NCBI RefSeq assembly: GCF_036688685.1
Contig: NZ_JAQQPS010000030.1
Span: 1-59,140 of the forward strand
Reading direction: 5' to 3'
Source: JALYUM01 sp036688685
GTDB taxonomy: Bacteria; Pseudomonadota; Gammaproteobacteria; Burkholderiales; Burkholderiaceae_D
Length of the DNA stretch: 59,140 bases
Shown here piece after piece: positions 27,129 to 35,256 of this stretch. The stretch's first letter is position 1, and the number at the start of each line of letters is the position of its first letter. Below the pieces are notes generated by a model. It did not search any database, was not told the origin of the DNA, and saw only the letters and a list, made by a program, of their open reading frames with translations. The position numbers and the translations under genes are program-made.

Positions 27129-28565
27129 ATGATCGCGCACGCACGCTTGTACTTTCTGGGATTGCTGTATTGCCTCCTGTGCGCGTGCGGCGGAGGCGGG
27201 GGCGATGGCGGCACGCCCGGCCTGCCGTCACCCACCACGGGCAGTCTGGCCGTGACGATTACCAGCCTGCCGGCCGGCAGCAACGGTGCAGTGCGCATCA
27301 CCGGCCCGAATAACTATCTGCAGGATCTGACCCAGACCACCACCCTGAGCACGCTGACGCCCGGTGGATATACCATCAGTGCCGGCAACGTCACCGTGGG
27401 CGCCGCGACCTGGACGCCGGCACCTGCTTCACAAACGGTCACCGTCACGGCCGCCGCCACCGCCAATGCCACTGTGGTATACGGCAGCACGGCCGTGGCA
27501 CTGGCTGCGGTGGAAGTGGCCACGGCCGTCAACCCGGTCTTCCTCACCGCGCCGCCAGGCGATGCGCGCCAGTTCATCGTCGAGCGCGCCGGGCGCATCC
27601 GCATCATGCAGAACGGGGTGCTGCTGGCGCAACCATACCTCGACATCAGCGCGCGCGTGTTCACCAGCGGCGAAGGCGGCCTGCTGTCGATCGCGTTCGA
27701 TCCGCGCTTCTCAATCAATGGCTACGTCTACCTGTATTACATCGATACCAGCCAGAACATCACCATCGAACGTTTTACGGCGTCCGCCAACGTCAACCTG
27801 GCCGACCCGACCTCGGGCCTGGTCATCATTTCGATCCCCCACCCGAACTTCACCAACCATTTTGGCGGGACGGTCGCCTTCGGGCCGGATGGCTTTCTCT
27901 ACCTTGGCACCGGAGACGGCGGCGGTGGCGGCGACCCGACAAGCAATGCGCAAAACCTGAATGTGCTGCTCGGCAAACTGCTGAGGCTGGACGTCAGCAA
28001 TGCCTCGCCCACCCAGCGCTATACGATTCCGCCGTCGAATCCGTACGTGGGACAGGCCGGCCGGCGCGGCGAAATCTGGGCGTCGGGCCTGCGCAACCCC
28101 TGGCGCTTCACCTTCGATGGCGCCCAGACCATCATTGCCGACGTGGGCCAGGACCAGCGCGAAGAAGTCGATATCGTCGCGGCCAGCGCCAGCGGCCTGA
28201 ACTACGGCTGGAATATCACCGAGGGCACGGCGTGCTACAACGCCACCGCGTGCGACCTGACCGGCTTGAGCGCCCCGGCATTCGACTACCAGCATGGCGC
28301 CAACAATGTGAATGGGTGCTCGATCACCGGCGGCTTCGTCTACCGCGGCGCGGCGCTGCCCGAACTGGCCGGACGCTATTTTTATTCGGACTATTGCGCT
28401 GGTTTCGTCAAGAGCGTGGTGCCGGGCGCCAATGGCACGGTCAGCGAGCAGCGCGACTGGAATATCACTGGCCTTGGCAATGTGCTGTCGTTCGGGCGCG
28501 ACGGCAACGGCGAACTGTATCTGCTTGCCGGCAGCGGCAAGATCTACCGTCTGAGCCGCAAATGA
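27129..28565 (+). CDS. PQQ-dependent sugar dehydrogenase-like lipoprotein
   Basis: About 478 residues. A lipobox-bearing signal peptide (LLYCLLCACGGGGG) and a glycine-rich linker are followed by a beta-sandwich of about 80 residues (SLAVTITSLPAGSNGAVRITGP), then a six-bladed beta-propeller of the glucose/sorbosone dehydrogenase (GSDH/Asd) type. Propeller hallmarks are GEGGLLSIAFDP, FGPDGFLYLGTGDGGGGGDP, EIWASGLRNPWRFTFD and EEVDIVAASASGLNYGWNITEG. Such enzymes oxidise aldoses in the periplasm using PQQ, but many family members are uncharacterised. Start chosen at 27129, the ATG that gives the lipoprotein signal. Confidence 0.92.
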   Translation: MIAHARLYFLGLLYCLLCACGGGGGDGGTPGLPSPTTGSLAVTITSLPAGSNGAVRITGPNNYLQDLTQTTTLSTLTPGGYTISAGNVTVGAATWTPAPASQTVTVTAAATANATVVYGSTAVALAAVEVATAVNPVFLTAPPGDARQFIVERAGRIRIMQNGVLLAQPYLDISARVFTSGEGGLLSIAFDPRFSINGYVYLYYIDTSQNITIERFTASANVNLADPTSGLVIISIPHPNFTNHFGGTVAFGPDGFLYLGTGDGGGGGDPTSNAQNLNVLLGKLLRLDVSNASPTQRYTIPPSNPYVGQAGRRGEIWASGLRNPWRFTFDGAQTIIADVGQDQREEVDIVAASASGLNYGWNITEGTACYNATACDLTGLSAPAFDYQHGANNVNGCSITGGFVYRGAALPELAGRYFYSDYCAGFVKSVVPGANGTVSEQRDWNITGLGNVLSFGRDGNGELYLLAGSGKIYRLSRK

Positions 28566-28619
28566 GCGGTGCATTTCTTTTCCGTTCAGAAAGGAATCCA
28601 AACCGGGTAGAATTGACTG

Positions 28620-29063
28620 ATGGCCCGCTTACAACTCGACTTCCCCGAAGACCAGTACTGTTTCACCACGCCGTTGACGGTGCGGGTAACAGACATCAAT
28701 GGTGCGAACCACCTTGGCAACGACTCGATGATCTCGATGATCTCCGAGGCGCGCGCACGGTTTCTGTTTGAATACGGGGTGCCCGAAACGGAACGCGACG
28801 GCAGCGGCATCATCGTCACCGACCTGGCCACCACCTACCGCGCCGAAGCGCACGCGCGCGACCAGTTGGTGTTCGAGGTCGGCGTCATGGATTTCAACAA
28901 ATATGGCGGCGACATCATCTTCCGCGTTACGCGCCCGCGCGACCGCAAGCTCATCGCCATGGCCAAATCCGGCTTCGTGTTTTTCAACTATCTGACCAGC
29001 CAGGTTGTCGCCATGCCGGACGATTTCCGGGCCAAGTTCAGCCGGGTCAACTGGATAGATTAG
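28620..29063 (+). CDS. Acyl-CoA thioesterase, hotdog fold
   Basis: A 147-residue single hotdog-fold protein of the 4-hydroxybenzoyl-CoA/YbgC-like thioesterase family. The N-terminal strand and catalytic region read VRVTDINGANHLGNDSMISMISEARARF, where the Asp/Asn-His segment replaces the classical YxDTDxxGHVNN. The rest is FGV/FNKYGGDIIFRV-like beta sheet. The acyl substrate is not evident. It is a stand-alone gene following the sugar dehydrogenase. Confidence 0.87.
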   Translation: MARLQLDFPEDQYCFTTPLTVRVTDINGANHLGNDSMISMISEARARFLFEYGVPETERDGSGIIVTDLATTYRAEAHARDQLVFEVGVMDFNKYGGDIIFRVTRPRDRKLIAMAKSGFVFFNYLTSQVVAMPDDFRAKFSRVNWID

Positions 29064-29114
29064 TGCTGCGAGGCACCCGCACGGCAAGTAAGTAAGTGAA
29101 CCGGGCAGGCACGC

Positions 29115-29603
29115 TCAACCCGGTTTGCGCGGCGCCACGGCCTTGTAAAACCAGTCGTCGATCATCTTCTTTTCGTAGCGCAGCGGGTCGCTGGCCGACA
29201 GGCGATTCGAATCGAACTGGTAATTCATGTCCTGCAACTGGACCTCGCCGCTGTTGACGACCTTGCCGCCGGACTCGACGGCAAAGTGCAGCTTCATGCG
29301 CGGCCAGTCGGCGCCACCGCGCATGATGCGGATGTCATTTGAACCGCGCCGGGCTGGCTCGATGCGGCCAGCCAGGTCGAGGTCGAGCACATCGATGCGC
29401 AGGTCGGTCCCGGCCGGCAAATTCTTGCCCAGCTTGTTGAAATAATCGCCGATGTCTTTCAGCACCCGGTCGCGGTCGACGGGCGAAAACGGCATGTCGG
29501 GATAATTTTCCGGCTTGACGAAATTGACGGTCACCGCTGCGCTGGCGGCAGCACTGGCCAGCAGCAAACTGCCGACGACGAACATCTTCAGAAACTGTTT
29601 CAT
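29115..29603 (-). CDS. DUF3016 exported protein
   Basis: A 162-residue protein with a signal peptide (KMFVVGSLLLASAAASA) and a DUF3016 domain (AAVTVNFVKPENYPDMPF, GTDLRIDVLDLDLAGRIEP, SNDIRIMRGGADWPRM). Family function is unknown. The start at 29603 is chosen because it gives the signal peptide; the frame extends far upstream without homology. Confidence 0.92.
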   Translation of the reverse strand: MKQFLKMFVVGSLLLASAAASAAVTVNFVKPENYPDMPFSPVDRDRVLKDIGDYFNKLGKNLPAGTDLRIDVLDLDLAGRIEPARRGSNDIRIMRGGADWPRMKLHFAVESGGKVVNSGEVQLQDMNYQFDSNRLSASDPLRYEKKMIDDWFYKAVAPRKPG

Positions 29604-29939
29604 TGCTTGCCTCACGAACGATATGGGAACAACAAGTGATCTTACGCCGCTTTCACAATGACGTCCGCACACCGGCATCGTGCGCAATAGACCGTATTTA
29701 CGGCATGTCGCGTTGCGCTTTCTGAAACGAAATGGAGGAATTAGCGCCGTCCTTTCTTCTGTGAAAACTGTGAGCAACGAAACAACTGAACCGTTTATGA
29801 CCAGAGGTGTCACATTTCGGCACAAGCAATTGTATTGCCGGTTGTTAAGGATGAACTCTGATATTACAATCATTTGATATAGCGCAACTGTTTTCCGTGG
29901 CGCAACCATCCACTCGATAACCGGTATCGGAACGTCCAC
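29604..29939. other. Intergenic region without a convincing gene
   Basis: About 336 bases between divergent genes, AT-richer than its surroundings, as expected for two promoters. A plus-strand open frame at 29680-29877 has no ribosome-binding site or recognisable protein features. I see no RNA gene, repeat or riboswitch here. Confidence 0.6.
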
Positions 29940-31445
29940 ATGTCCTTCTTGTCCCCTGCCGCGCCCAAACTAGCACCGTGGAAAGTTTTGCTCGTCGATG
30001 ATGAGCCGGATATCCACGATGTCACCAAGCTGACACTGAACCGATTCCGTCTCGATGGCCGCGCCCTGTCTTTCGTGCACGCCTATTCCGGCGCGGAGGC
30101 GAAGGAAGTGCTGGCGCGCGAAAAAGATATCGCGCTGGTATTTCTCGACGTGGTAATGGAGCGCGACGACAGTGGACTGGAAGTGGCGCGCTGGATGCGC
30201 CAGGACCTGAACAACCAGTTCACCCGCATCGTGCTGCGCACCGGCCAGCCGGGCCAGGCACCGGAAGAGCGCGTGATCGTCGACTACGACATCAACGACT
30301 ACAAGGAAAAGACCGAACTCGACCGCACCAAGCTGTTCACTACCACCTTCGCCGCACTGCGCGCCTACCGTGACATCATGAAGGTAGAAGAAGCGCGCCG
30401 CACGCAGCACGTGTACCGCGAAGGCCTGGAGCGCGTGATTGCCGCGTCGGCCCACATCTTCCAGCAACGCAATCTGAAAGACTTTGCCAGCGGCTTGCTG
30501 CAGCAAGTGGTCGCCCTGCTGCGGCTCGAACAAAGCATGCTGCTGCGCGTGGCCGGCGCCAGCCTGATCACGGGCGAGTCGGAATACGAAGTGCTGGCCC
30601 AGATCGGTGACATGGGCGAGGAAGTCCTGACCGACGAACTGCTGGCGCAACTCGACGATGCGCACCGCAACCGCATCTCGCGGCTGCAATCGGGCACCTA
30701 TATCGGCTACTTCCCAAACAATAGCGGCAAGGCATCGTTGCTGGTACTAAAAGGTGTGGAATCGATTTCCGACATCGATGCGCAGTTGCTGGAAGTGTTT
30801 TGTTCCGGCGTCGCGATCGCCTTCGACAATATCTTGCTGAACCAGGAAATCACCGATACCCAGGCCGAACTGATCATGCGCCTGGGCGACGTGGTCGAAT
30901 CGCGCTCGCACGAAGCAGGTAACCACGTACGCCGGATGGCGCAGGTAGTGCATATGCTGGCACAGGAGTCGGGCATGTCGGATGACGAAACGGCGGTGCT
31001 GGTGCACGCGTCGCCAATGCACGACATCGGCAAGATCGCCACGCCCGACAGCGTGCTGCTGAAACCGGGCAAGCTCGATGCAGAAGAGTGGGCCATCATG
31101 CAGCAGCACCCCACCATCGGCCTGCAGATCCTGGACGGCTCGTCCCGTCCGATCCTGAAAGCGGCGGCGGTGATCGCCCACCAGCACCACGAAAAGTATG
31201 ACGGCAGCGGCTATCCGCAGGGGCTGCACGGTACCGACATCCACCCGTATGCGCGCATCGTCGCGGTGGCGGATGTGTTCGATGCGCTCAGCCATGCGCG
31301 CTGCTACAAGGAAGCCTGGCCGATCGACCAGGTGACGGCGTATCTGCGCGACGTGTCGGGGAAACACCTCGACCCGGTGTATGTCGACATTCTGATCCGG
31401 AATATCGACAAGGCGGAAGAGATCAACCGCACCTTGCCGGATTGA
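29940..31445 (+). CDS. Response regulator with REC, DUF3369 and HD-GYP domains
   Basis: A 501-residue cytosolic regulator. The REC domain (about 14-135) has acidic pair LVDDEPD and phospho-acceptor Asp70 in LVFLDVVM. A DUF3369 module follows (about 165-320; YREGLERVIAASAHIF is its start). The C-terminal HD-GYP domain has HDIGK and DGSGYPQGL, with HQHHEKYDG and VADVFDALSH between and after. HD-GYP enzymes hydrolyse cyclic-di-GMP. The gene ends ten bases from the end of a convergent GAF-containing histidine kinase gene, a plausible phosphodonor. Confidence 0.94.
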   Translation: MSFLSPAAPKLAPWKVLLVDDEPDIHDVTKLTLNRFRLDGRALSFVHAYSGAEAKEVLAREKDIALVFLDVVMERDDSGLEVARWMRQDLNNQFTRIVLRTGQPGQAPEERVIVDYDINDYKEKTELDRTKLFTTTFAALRAYRDIMKVEEARRTQHVYREGLERVIAASAHIFQQRNLKDFASGLLQQVVALLRLEQSMLLRVAGASLITGESEYEVLAQIGDMGEEVLTDELLAQLDDAHRNRISRLQSGTYIGYFPNNSGKASLLVLKGVESISDIDAQLLEVFCSGVAIAFDNILLNQEITDTQAELIMRLGDVVESRSHEAGNHVRRMAQVVHMLAQESGMSDDETAVLVHASPMHDIGKIATPDSVLLKPGKLDAEEWAIMQQHPTIGLQILDGSSRPILKAAAVIAHQHHEKYDGSGYPQGLHGTDIHPYARIVAVADVFDALSHARCYKEAWPIDQVTAYLRDVSGKHLDPVYVDILIRNIDKAEEINRTLPD

Positions 31446-31455
31446 TTGGCCACAG

Positions 31456-32838
31456 CTAAAGCGCTGCTTTTTCCACCCGTCGGCTCTGCGGAAACCGCAA
31501 CCAGTACTTCAGCCCTTGCCCCGGCGCACTCTCCACGCGAATGGTGCCGCCGAGGGGACCGGTGGCCAGGTTGTACAGGATGTGCGCGCCCAGCCCGCTG
31601 CCGCCGGTCCCGCGCCGCGTGGTAAAGAACGGATCGAACAGTTTACCCAGCGTATCGGCATCCATCCCCGCGCCGTCGTCGCTGTAGGCAAATTCCACCA
31701 TCCCGTTGGCACACGCCGCGTGCAGCCGGATATTGCCGGCCTGCTCGTGCTCGAAGCCGTGCACCAGTGAATTGACCACCATATTCGTGACGATCTGCGA
31801 CACCGCCCCCGGGAAACTGTCGAGCACCACGTCGGCCGGGCAATCGACCGTTACTTTTACCGGCCGGCCCTTGAGTTTCGGCTGCAGCGACAGCAACACT
31901 TCATTGAGATAAGTGAGCAGATTAAAGCTGCGGATCGCGTCGGACGACTGGTCCACCGCCACCTGTTTGAAACTGCGCACCAGGGCCGCCGCGCGCTGGG
32001 TGTTGGTGGTCATGATGCGCAGCGACTGGTCGATGATGTCGAAGAACGATTCGAGGCTCTCGGCCGTCATCTCGCCGGCGGCCAGTTCCTCGCGCGTCAG
32101 TTTCAGCTCCTGCACCAGGTGCGAGGTCGCCGTCACGCAAATGCCCAGCGGCGTATTGATTTCGTGCGCCACGCCGGCCACCAGGCGGCCCAGCGACGCC
32201 AGCTTTTCCTGGCGCACCAGTTCCGACTGGGCGTCGCGCAGCGCGGCATTCTGGCGTTCGAGCATCTCGGTGCGTTCATGCACGGCGCGCTCGAGGCGGT
32301 CGACGCTTTGCAAACCCTGCAACGCCACCGAGACGTGGTTGGCAATTACGCCGAACAGCGCTTCGTCTTCAGCGCTGTAGCGGTGCGCCAGGGCGTAGCT
32401 CTGGATGACAATCGCGCCCAGCGCCTGGTGATGCTGGTCGAGCAGCGGGCAGCCCATCCATTGCTGGGCGACGCTGCCGACGATCTGGTTGCCGTTGAGG
32501 ATGGCGCGCTGGCGGAAATCTTCCGCTGTGAGCGTCAGTTTTTCGCGGTGCTGGATGACCCACACCGTGGGCGATTGTTCAGGCGTGCCCAGCTTGACGC
32601 AGGTATCGGGTCCGGGCACCAGGCCGACATCGACTTCATCGACGAAATACACGAAGCGCACTGCGTCGTCGTCGCGCTCGGACAGGGCCACATAAAAATT
32701 GGCCGCATACATGATGCGGCCGAGCGCGCGGTGCACGGCGCTGACAAATTGACTGATGTCGGTGCAGCTCATCGACAGCTGGCCAATTTCCAGTAGCATG
32801 GCCTGCACGGCTTCCAGTCGCTCGAGACGGTTTTTCAT
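31456..32838 (-). CDS. GAF-domain sensor histidine kinase
   Basis: A 460-residue soluble histidine kinase. The GAF domain occupies about residues 10-175, followed by a coiled coil (about 180-212). The dimerisation/phosphotransfer helix has phospho-acceptor His225 in LVAGVAHEINTPLG. The ATPase domain has N-box IVTNMVVNSLVHG, G1-box DDGAGMD, F-box FDPFFTTRRG and G2-box GGSGLGAHI. No membrane helix is seen, so the ligand should be intracellular. GGGAA precedes the ATG. It is convergent with the HD-GYP response regulator gene. A palindromic repeat element lies 85 bases upstream of its start and could affect its promoter. Confidence 0.94.
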   Translation of the reverse strand: MKNRLERLEAVQAMLLEIGQLSMSCTDISQFVSAVHRALGRIMYAANFYVALSERDDDAVRFVYFVDEVDVGLVPGPDTCVKLGTPEQSPTVWVIQHREKLTLTAEDFRQRAILNGNQIVGSVAQQWMGCPLLDQHHQALGAIVIQSYALAHRYSAEDEALFGVIANHVSVALQGLQSVDRLERAVHERTEMLERQNAALRDAQSELVRQEKLASLGRLVAGVAHEINTPLGICVTATSHLVQELKLTREELAAGEMTAESLESFFDIIDQSLRIMTTNTQRAAALVRSFKQVAVDQSSDAIRSFNLLTYLNEVLLSLQPKLKGRPVKVTVDCPADVVLDSFPGAVSQIVTNMVVNSLVHGFEHEQAGNIRLHAACANGMVEFAYSDDGAGMDADTLGKLFDPFFTTRRGTGGSGLGAHILYNLATGPLGGTIRVESAPGQGLKYWLRFPQSRRVEKAAL

Positions 32839-32922
32839 TCGTTTCCCTAGTGTGATGCACTAAAGAAATATAACAGCCTGCCCGGTACAGGACCAGTGCC
32901 TTCGCGGCGTCCTGTGGTATTT

Positions 32923-33080
32923 AGTGCCTATCCCAGTAGGTAGGAGGAAGCGGATGCCGATGCATGGCGAGTGTGGGCAAGGCGAGAGGAGGACGCATGG
33001 CTAGCCATGCTACGACGAGCAACGCAGTCCACGCTTGCCAGGCGCGGCAGCAGCGACTCCGCACTACTGGGATAGGCACT
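32923..33080. repeat. Palindromic MITE-like element, copy 1 (158 bp, perfect 17-bp terminal inverted repeats)
   Basis: The ends AGTGCCTATCCCAGTAG (32923-32939) and its exact reverse complement (33064-33080) flank an interior that is itself an imperfect palindrome centred on GCATGGCTAGCCATGC. The interior shares long stretches with the element at 41555-41711 (for example GAGGAGGACGCATGG, CATGCTACGACGAG and AGGCGCGGCAGCAGCGACTC). It has no coding capacity and sits between the histidine kinase promoter side and the stop of the next gene. Confidence 0.85.
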
Positions 33081-33087
33081 TAAGACC

Positions 33088-33597
33088 TTATTGCGACGAG
33101 CGCGGCGCCTTGAAATCGGCTGCGACCCATTTATCGGCGCTGGTGGACGTAAGCTTGAAGTTGGCGTCGACGCGCGCGGTCGCCACCTGCTCGCCCATTT
33201 CATCGAAGGCTTTCAAAATGGCGTACGGATGCTCTTCGTCCGGGATGATATCCATCGTCACTTTCAGCTCGCCCTCGTCGGTACGCACATACAAATACTT
33301 GTGCAGCTGGGCGTGCAGCGCCTGTTCGTGGCGGCGAATCACTTCGGAGGCGGTTTTCACCAGCGTGTGAAAGGCGTTGACGTCGAGCGGCTTCGGATTT
33401 TTTTTGTCGCGGCCCATGGTCCAGGGGCCGACCAGCGCCGGCTCCGGCTCGCCATCCTTGATCATCGCCACCGCCCAACCCTCGTCGTCGTCATTCTTGA
33501 TGACGCGCGCGGTCCAGCCATTGCCTTGCCACAGGCGCGGTTGCTGCACCGGGCCGTCGTCTTCGGGTTCGTCGTATTCTTGGGTAGCGTCGGTCAT
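33088..33597 (-). CDS. Hypothetical acidic cytosolic protein
   Basis: About 169 residues with no signal peptide or membrane segment. The N-terminus is acidic (DATQEYDEPEDDGPV), followed by a compact region with QGNGWTARVIKNDDDEGWAVAMI, LVGPWTMGRDKKNPKPLD and a helix VKTASEVIRRHEQALHAQLHKYL. No family recognised. Start is uncertain among 33597, 33606, 33609 and 33621; no strong ribosome-binding site distinguishes them. Its stop lies seven bases from the palindromic element. Confidence 0.8.
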   Translation of the reverse strand: MTDATQEYDEPEDDGPVQQPRLWQGNGWTARVIKNDDDEGWAVAMIKDGEPEPALVGPWTMGRDKKNPKPLDVNAFHTLVKTASEVIRRHEQALHAQLHKYLYVRTDEGELKVTMDIIPDEEHPYAILKAFDEMGEQVATARVDANFKLTSTSADKWVAADFKAPRSSQ

Positions 33598-33662
33598 GGT
33601 GGACATCATTTGAGCTGGCATTTGCCACGGGCCCAAATGATAGAGGAAAACGCCGCGTCCGG

Positions 33663-33884
33663 TCAGGCCTGCACCAGATATAAACCGGGACGGCCGGGCG
33701 GCGTGACCGGCGGGCCGACCGGCACGCGCACCGGGTCGATGGACGGTTCCGGCACGTGCTTGCTGAACGGGTTGACCGGATTGATGATGATCGGCGGGAT
33801 CGCCGGCGGCGCCGAGGGCGGGCCTTTCGGACCACCGGGTACCGCCGCCCAAACGTGGGCAATGTGACGCAAGATTGCATGCAT
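33663..33884 (-). CDS. Small proline-rich peptide
   Basis: A 73-residue product that is almost one-quarter proline (GPPSAPPAIPPIIINPVNPF, PVGPPVTPPGRPG) after a short amphipathic start (MHAILRHIAHVWAAV). A strong ribosome-binding site (CAGGAGG) eight to nine bases before the ATG at 33884 supports real translation. No domain or known function. Confidence 0.6.
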   Translation of the reverse strand: MHAILRHIAHVWAAVPGGPKGPPSAPPAIPPIIINPVNPFSKHVPEPSIDPVRVPVGPPVTPPGRPGLYLVQA

Positions 33885-34099
33885 GATTGACTTCCTCCTG
33901 CAACAGAGCAGGCTGTCAGTATAGGCCGCAACTCGGCGATTGCAAGGCGGCGCCGCGCTGCACACAGCTGATCGCCCGAACCGGACCGTCCATCGGCGCA
34001 AATATGCAGCCTGTCGCAAACGCCCGCTGCGCCCGCGTGGCGCTCGCTACAGTACAACCATACCAACCACGTCGTACCAAGAACCCAAGAGGCCACGCC

Positions 34100-34477
34100 A
34101 TGAAAAAAATCGCCCCCTTCATCCTGCTGTTTCTGTTCGCCGCCGTCCTGTGGAACGTGTTTGCCGACATGCACGGAGTGGTGTTCGACATCGATGGCGA
34201 CGAGATCGACGGCCCCGCCGGCGCCCTGCTCGGCCTGCTGTTCGCCGGTGGCGGCACCCTCCTGGCGGCGTGCATCATGGTGTTGGTTGGCTTGGTGCTG
34301 GTGGTGGTGTTTGCCGGCGTCGGCATCCTGCTGCTGGGCGGGCTGATGCTGGCCGCCTGCTGCGTGGCACTGGCCGTCTCGCCGCTGCTGCTGCCCCTGT
34401 TGCTGCCGCTGGCGCTGATCTGGTACCTGGTCAGCCGCGCCCGCCGCCCACGGGTGGTGCTCGAAAAGTCAGCCTAA
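34100..34477 (+). CDS. Small integral membrane protein
   Basis: A 125-residue, very hydrophobic protein. It has an N-terminal helix (KKIAPFILLFLFAAVLWNVF), a short acidic loop (FDIDGDEIDGPAG), then three further transmembrane segments rich in Leu, Val and Gly, and a basic tail (SRARRPRVVLEKSA). No named family recognised. AGAGG lies upstream of the ATG. Its end overlaps the convergent queC by nine bases. Confidence 0.82.
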   Translation: MKKIAPFILLFLFAAVLWNVFADMHGVVFDIDGDEIDGPAGALLGLLFAGGGTLLAACIMVLVGLVLVVVFAGVGILLLGGLMLAACCVALAVSPLLLPLLLPLALIWYLVSRARRPRVVLEKSA

Positions 34478-35173
34478 AGCCACGAACTGTTCATAGCCCC
34501 GGGCCCGCAAGGCGCACGCCGGACAGCTGCCGCAACCGTAGCCCCAGGCGTGCAAGGCGCCGCGCTCACCCAGATAGCAGGTGTGGGTGTCGGTGCGAAT
34601 CAAATCGACCAGGCCGGCGCCACCCAGGCTGTGCGCCAGCTCCCAGGTCTGCTTCTTGTCCAGCCACATCAGCGGCGTTTCCACTTTCAGGCGCGTGGCC
34701 ATGCCCAGGTTCAGCGCCACCTGCAAGGCCTTCATGGTGTCGTCGCGGCAGTCGGGGTAGCCGGAAAAATCGGTCTCGCACATGCCGCCCACCAGCACCG
34801 TCAAGCCGCGCCGGTACGCCACCGTCGCCGCCACCGTCATGAACAGCAGGTTGCGGCCCGGCACGAAGGTGTTCGGCAAGCCGTTGGCCTGCATGGCAAT
34901 TTCCACGTTCGAAGTCAGCGCCGTGTCGGAGATCTTGCCGATCAGGGACAGGTCGATCATGTGATCTTCGCCCAGCTTGTGCGCCCACTGCGGATACTGC
35001 GCGCGGATTTTTTCGAGCAAGGTCGGGCGCACCGTCAGCTCGATAGCATGGCGCTGGCCATAATCGAAACCGATGGTTTCCACGCGTTCGTAACGGGCAA
35101 GCGCCCAGGCCAGGCAGGTGGTGGAATCTTGGCCGCCGCTGAAGAGGACGAGCGCAGTATCGCTAGGTAGCAT
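34469..35173 (-). CDS. queC: 7-cyano-7-deazaguanine synthase QueC
   Basis: QueC converts 7-carboxy-7-deazaguanine to preQ0 with ATP and ammonia in the queuosine tRNA-modification pathway. The 234 residues show the PP-loop SGGQDS (12-17), FDYGQRHAIEL, the FVPGRNLLFMTVAA stretch, GGMCETDFSGYPDCRD and a C-terminal zinc site (HTCYLGERG, then GCGSCPAC). All key residues are present and length is normal. No other que gene is adjacent. I see no preQ1 riboswitch in the short leader. Confidence 0.97.
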   Translation of the reverse strand: MLPSDTALVLFSGGQDSTTCLAWALARYERVETIGFDYGQRHAIELTVRPTLLEKIRAQYPQWAHKLGEDHMIDLSLIGKISDTALTSNVEIAMQANGLPNTFVPGRNLLFMTVAATVAYRRGLTVLVGGMCETDFSGYPDCRDDTMKALQVALNLGMATRLKVETPLMWLDKKQTWELAHSLGGAGLVDLIRTDTHTCYLGERGALHAWGYGCGSCPACALRARGYEQFVALG

Positions 35174-35256
35174 GTGATGTTGTCCTGGAGTTAATCGTTC
35201 GCCGCTGATTTTGGCAATCCGTTAAGATGGCGGGAGTATTGATATCCTGGAGCGCC

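Noticed and set aside
29680..29877. Possible small gene between DUF3016 and the HD-GYP regulator
   Set aside because: No ribosome-binding site, no family-like features, and it lies in a divergent promoter region.
35174..35256. PreQ1 riboswitch upstream of queC
   Set aside because: The leader is short and I could not find the conserved hairpin and A-rich tail of a preQ1 aptamer.
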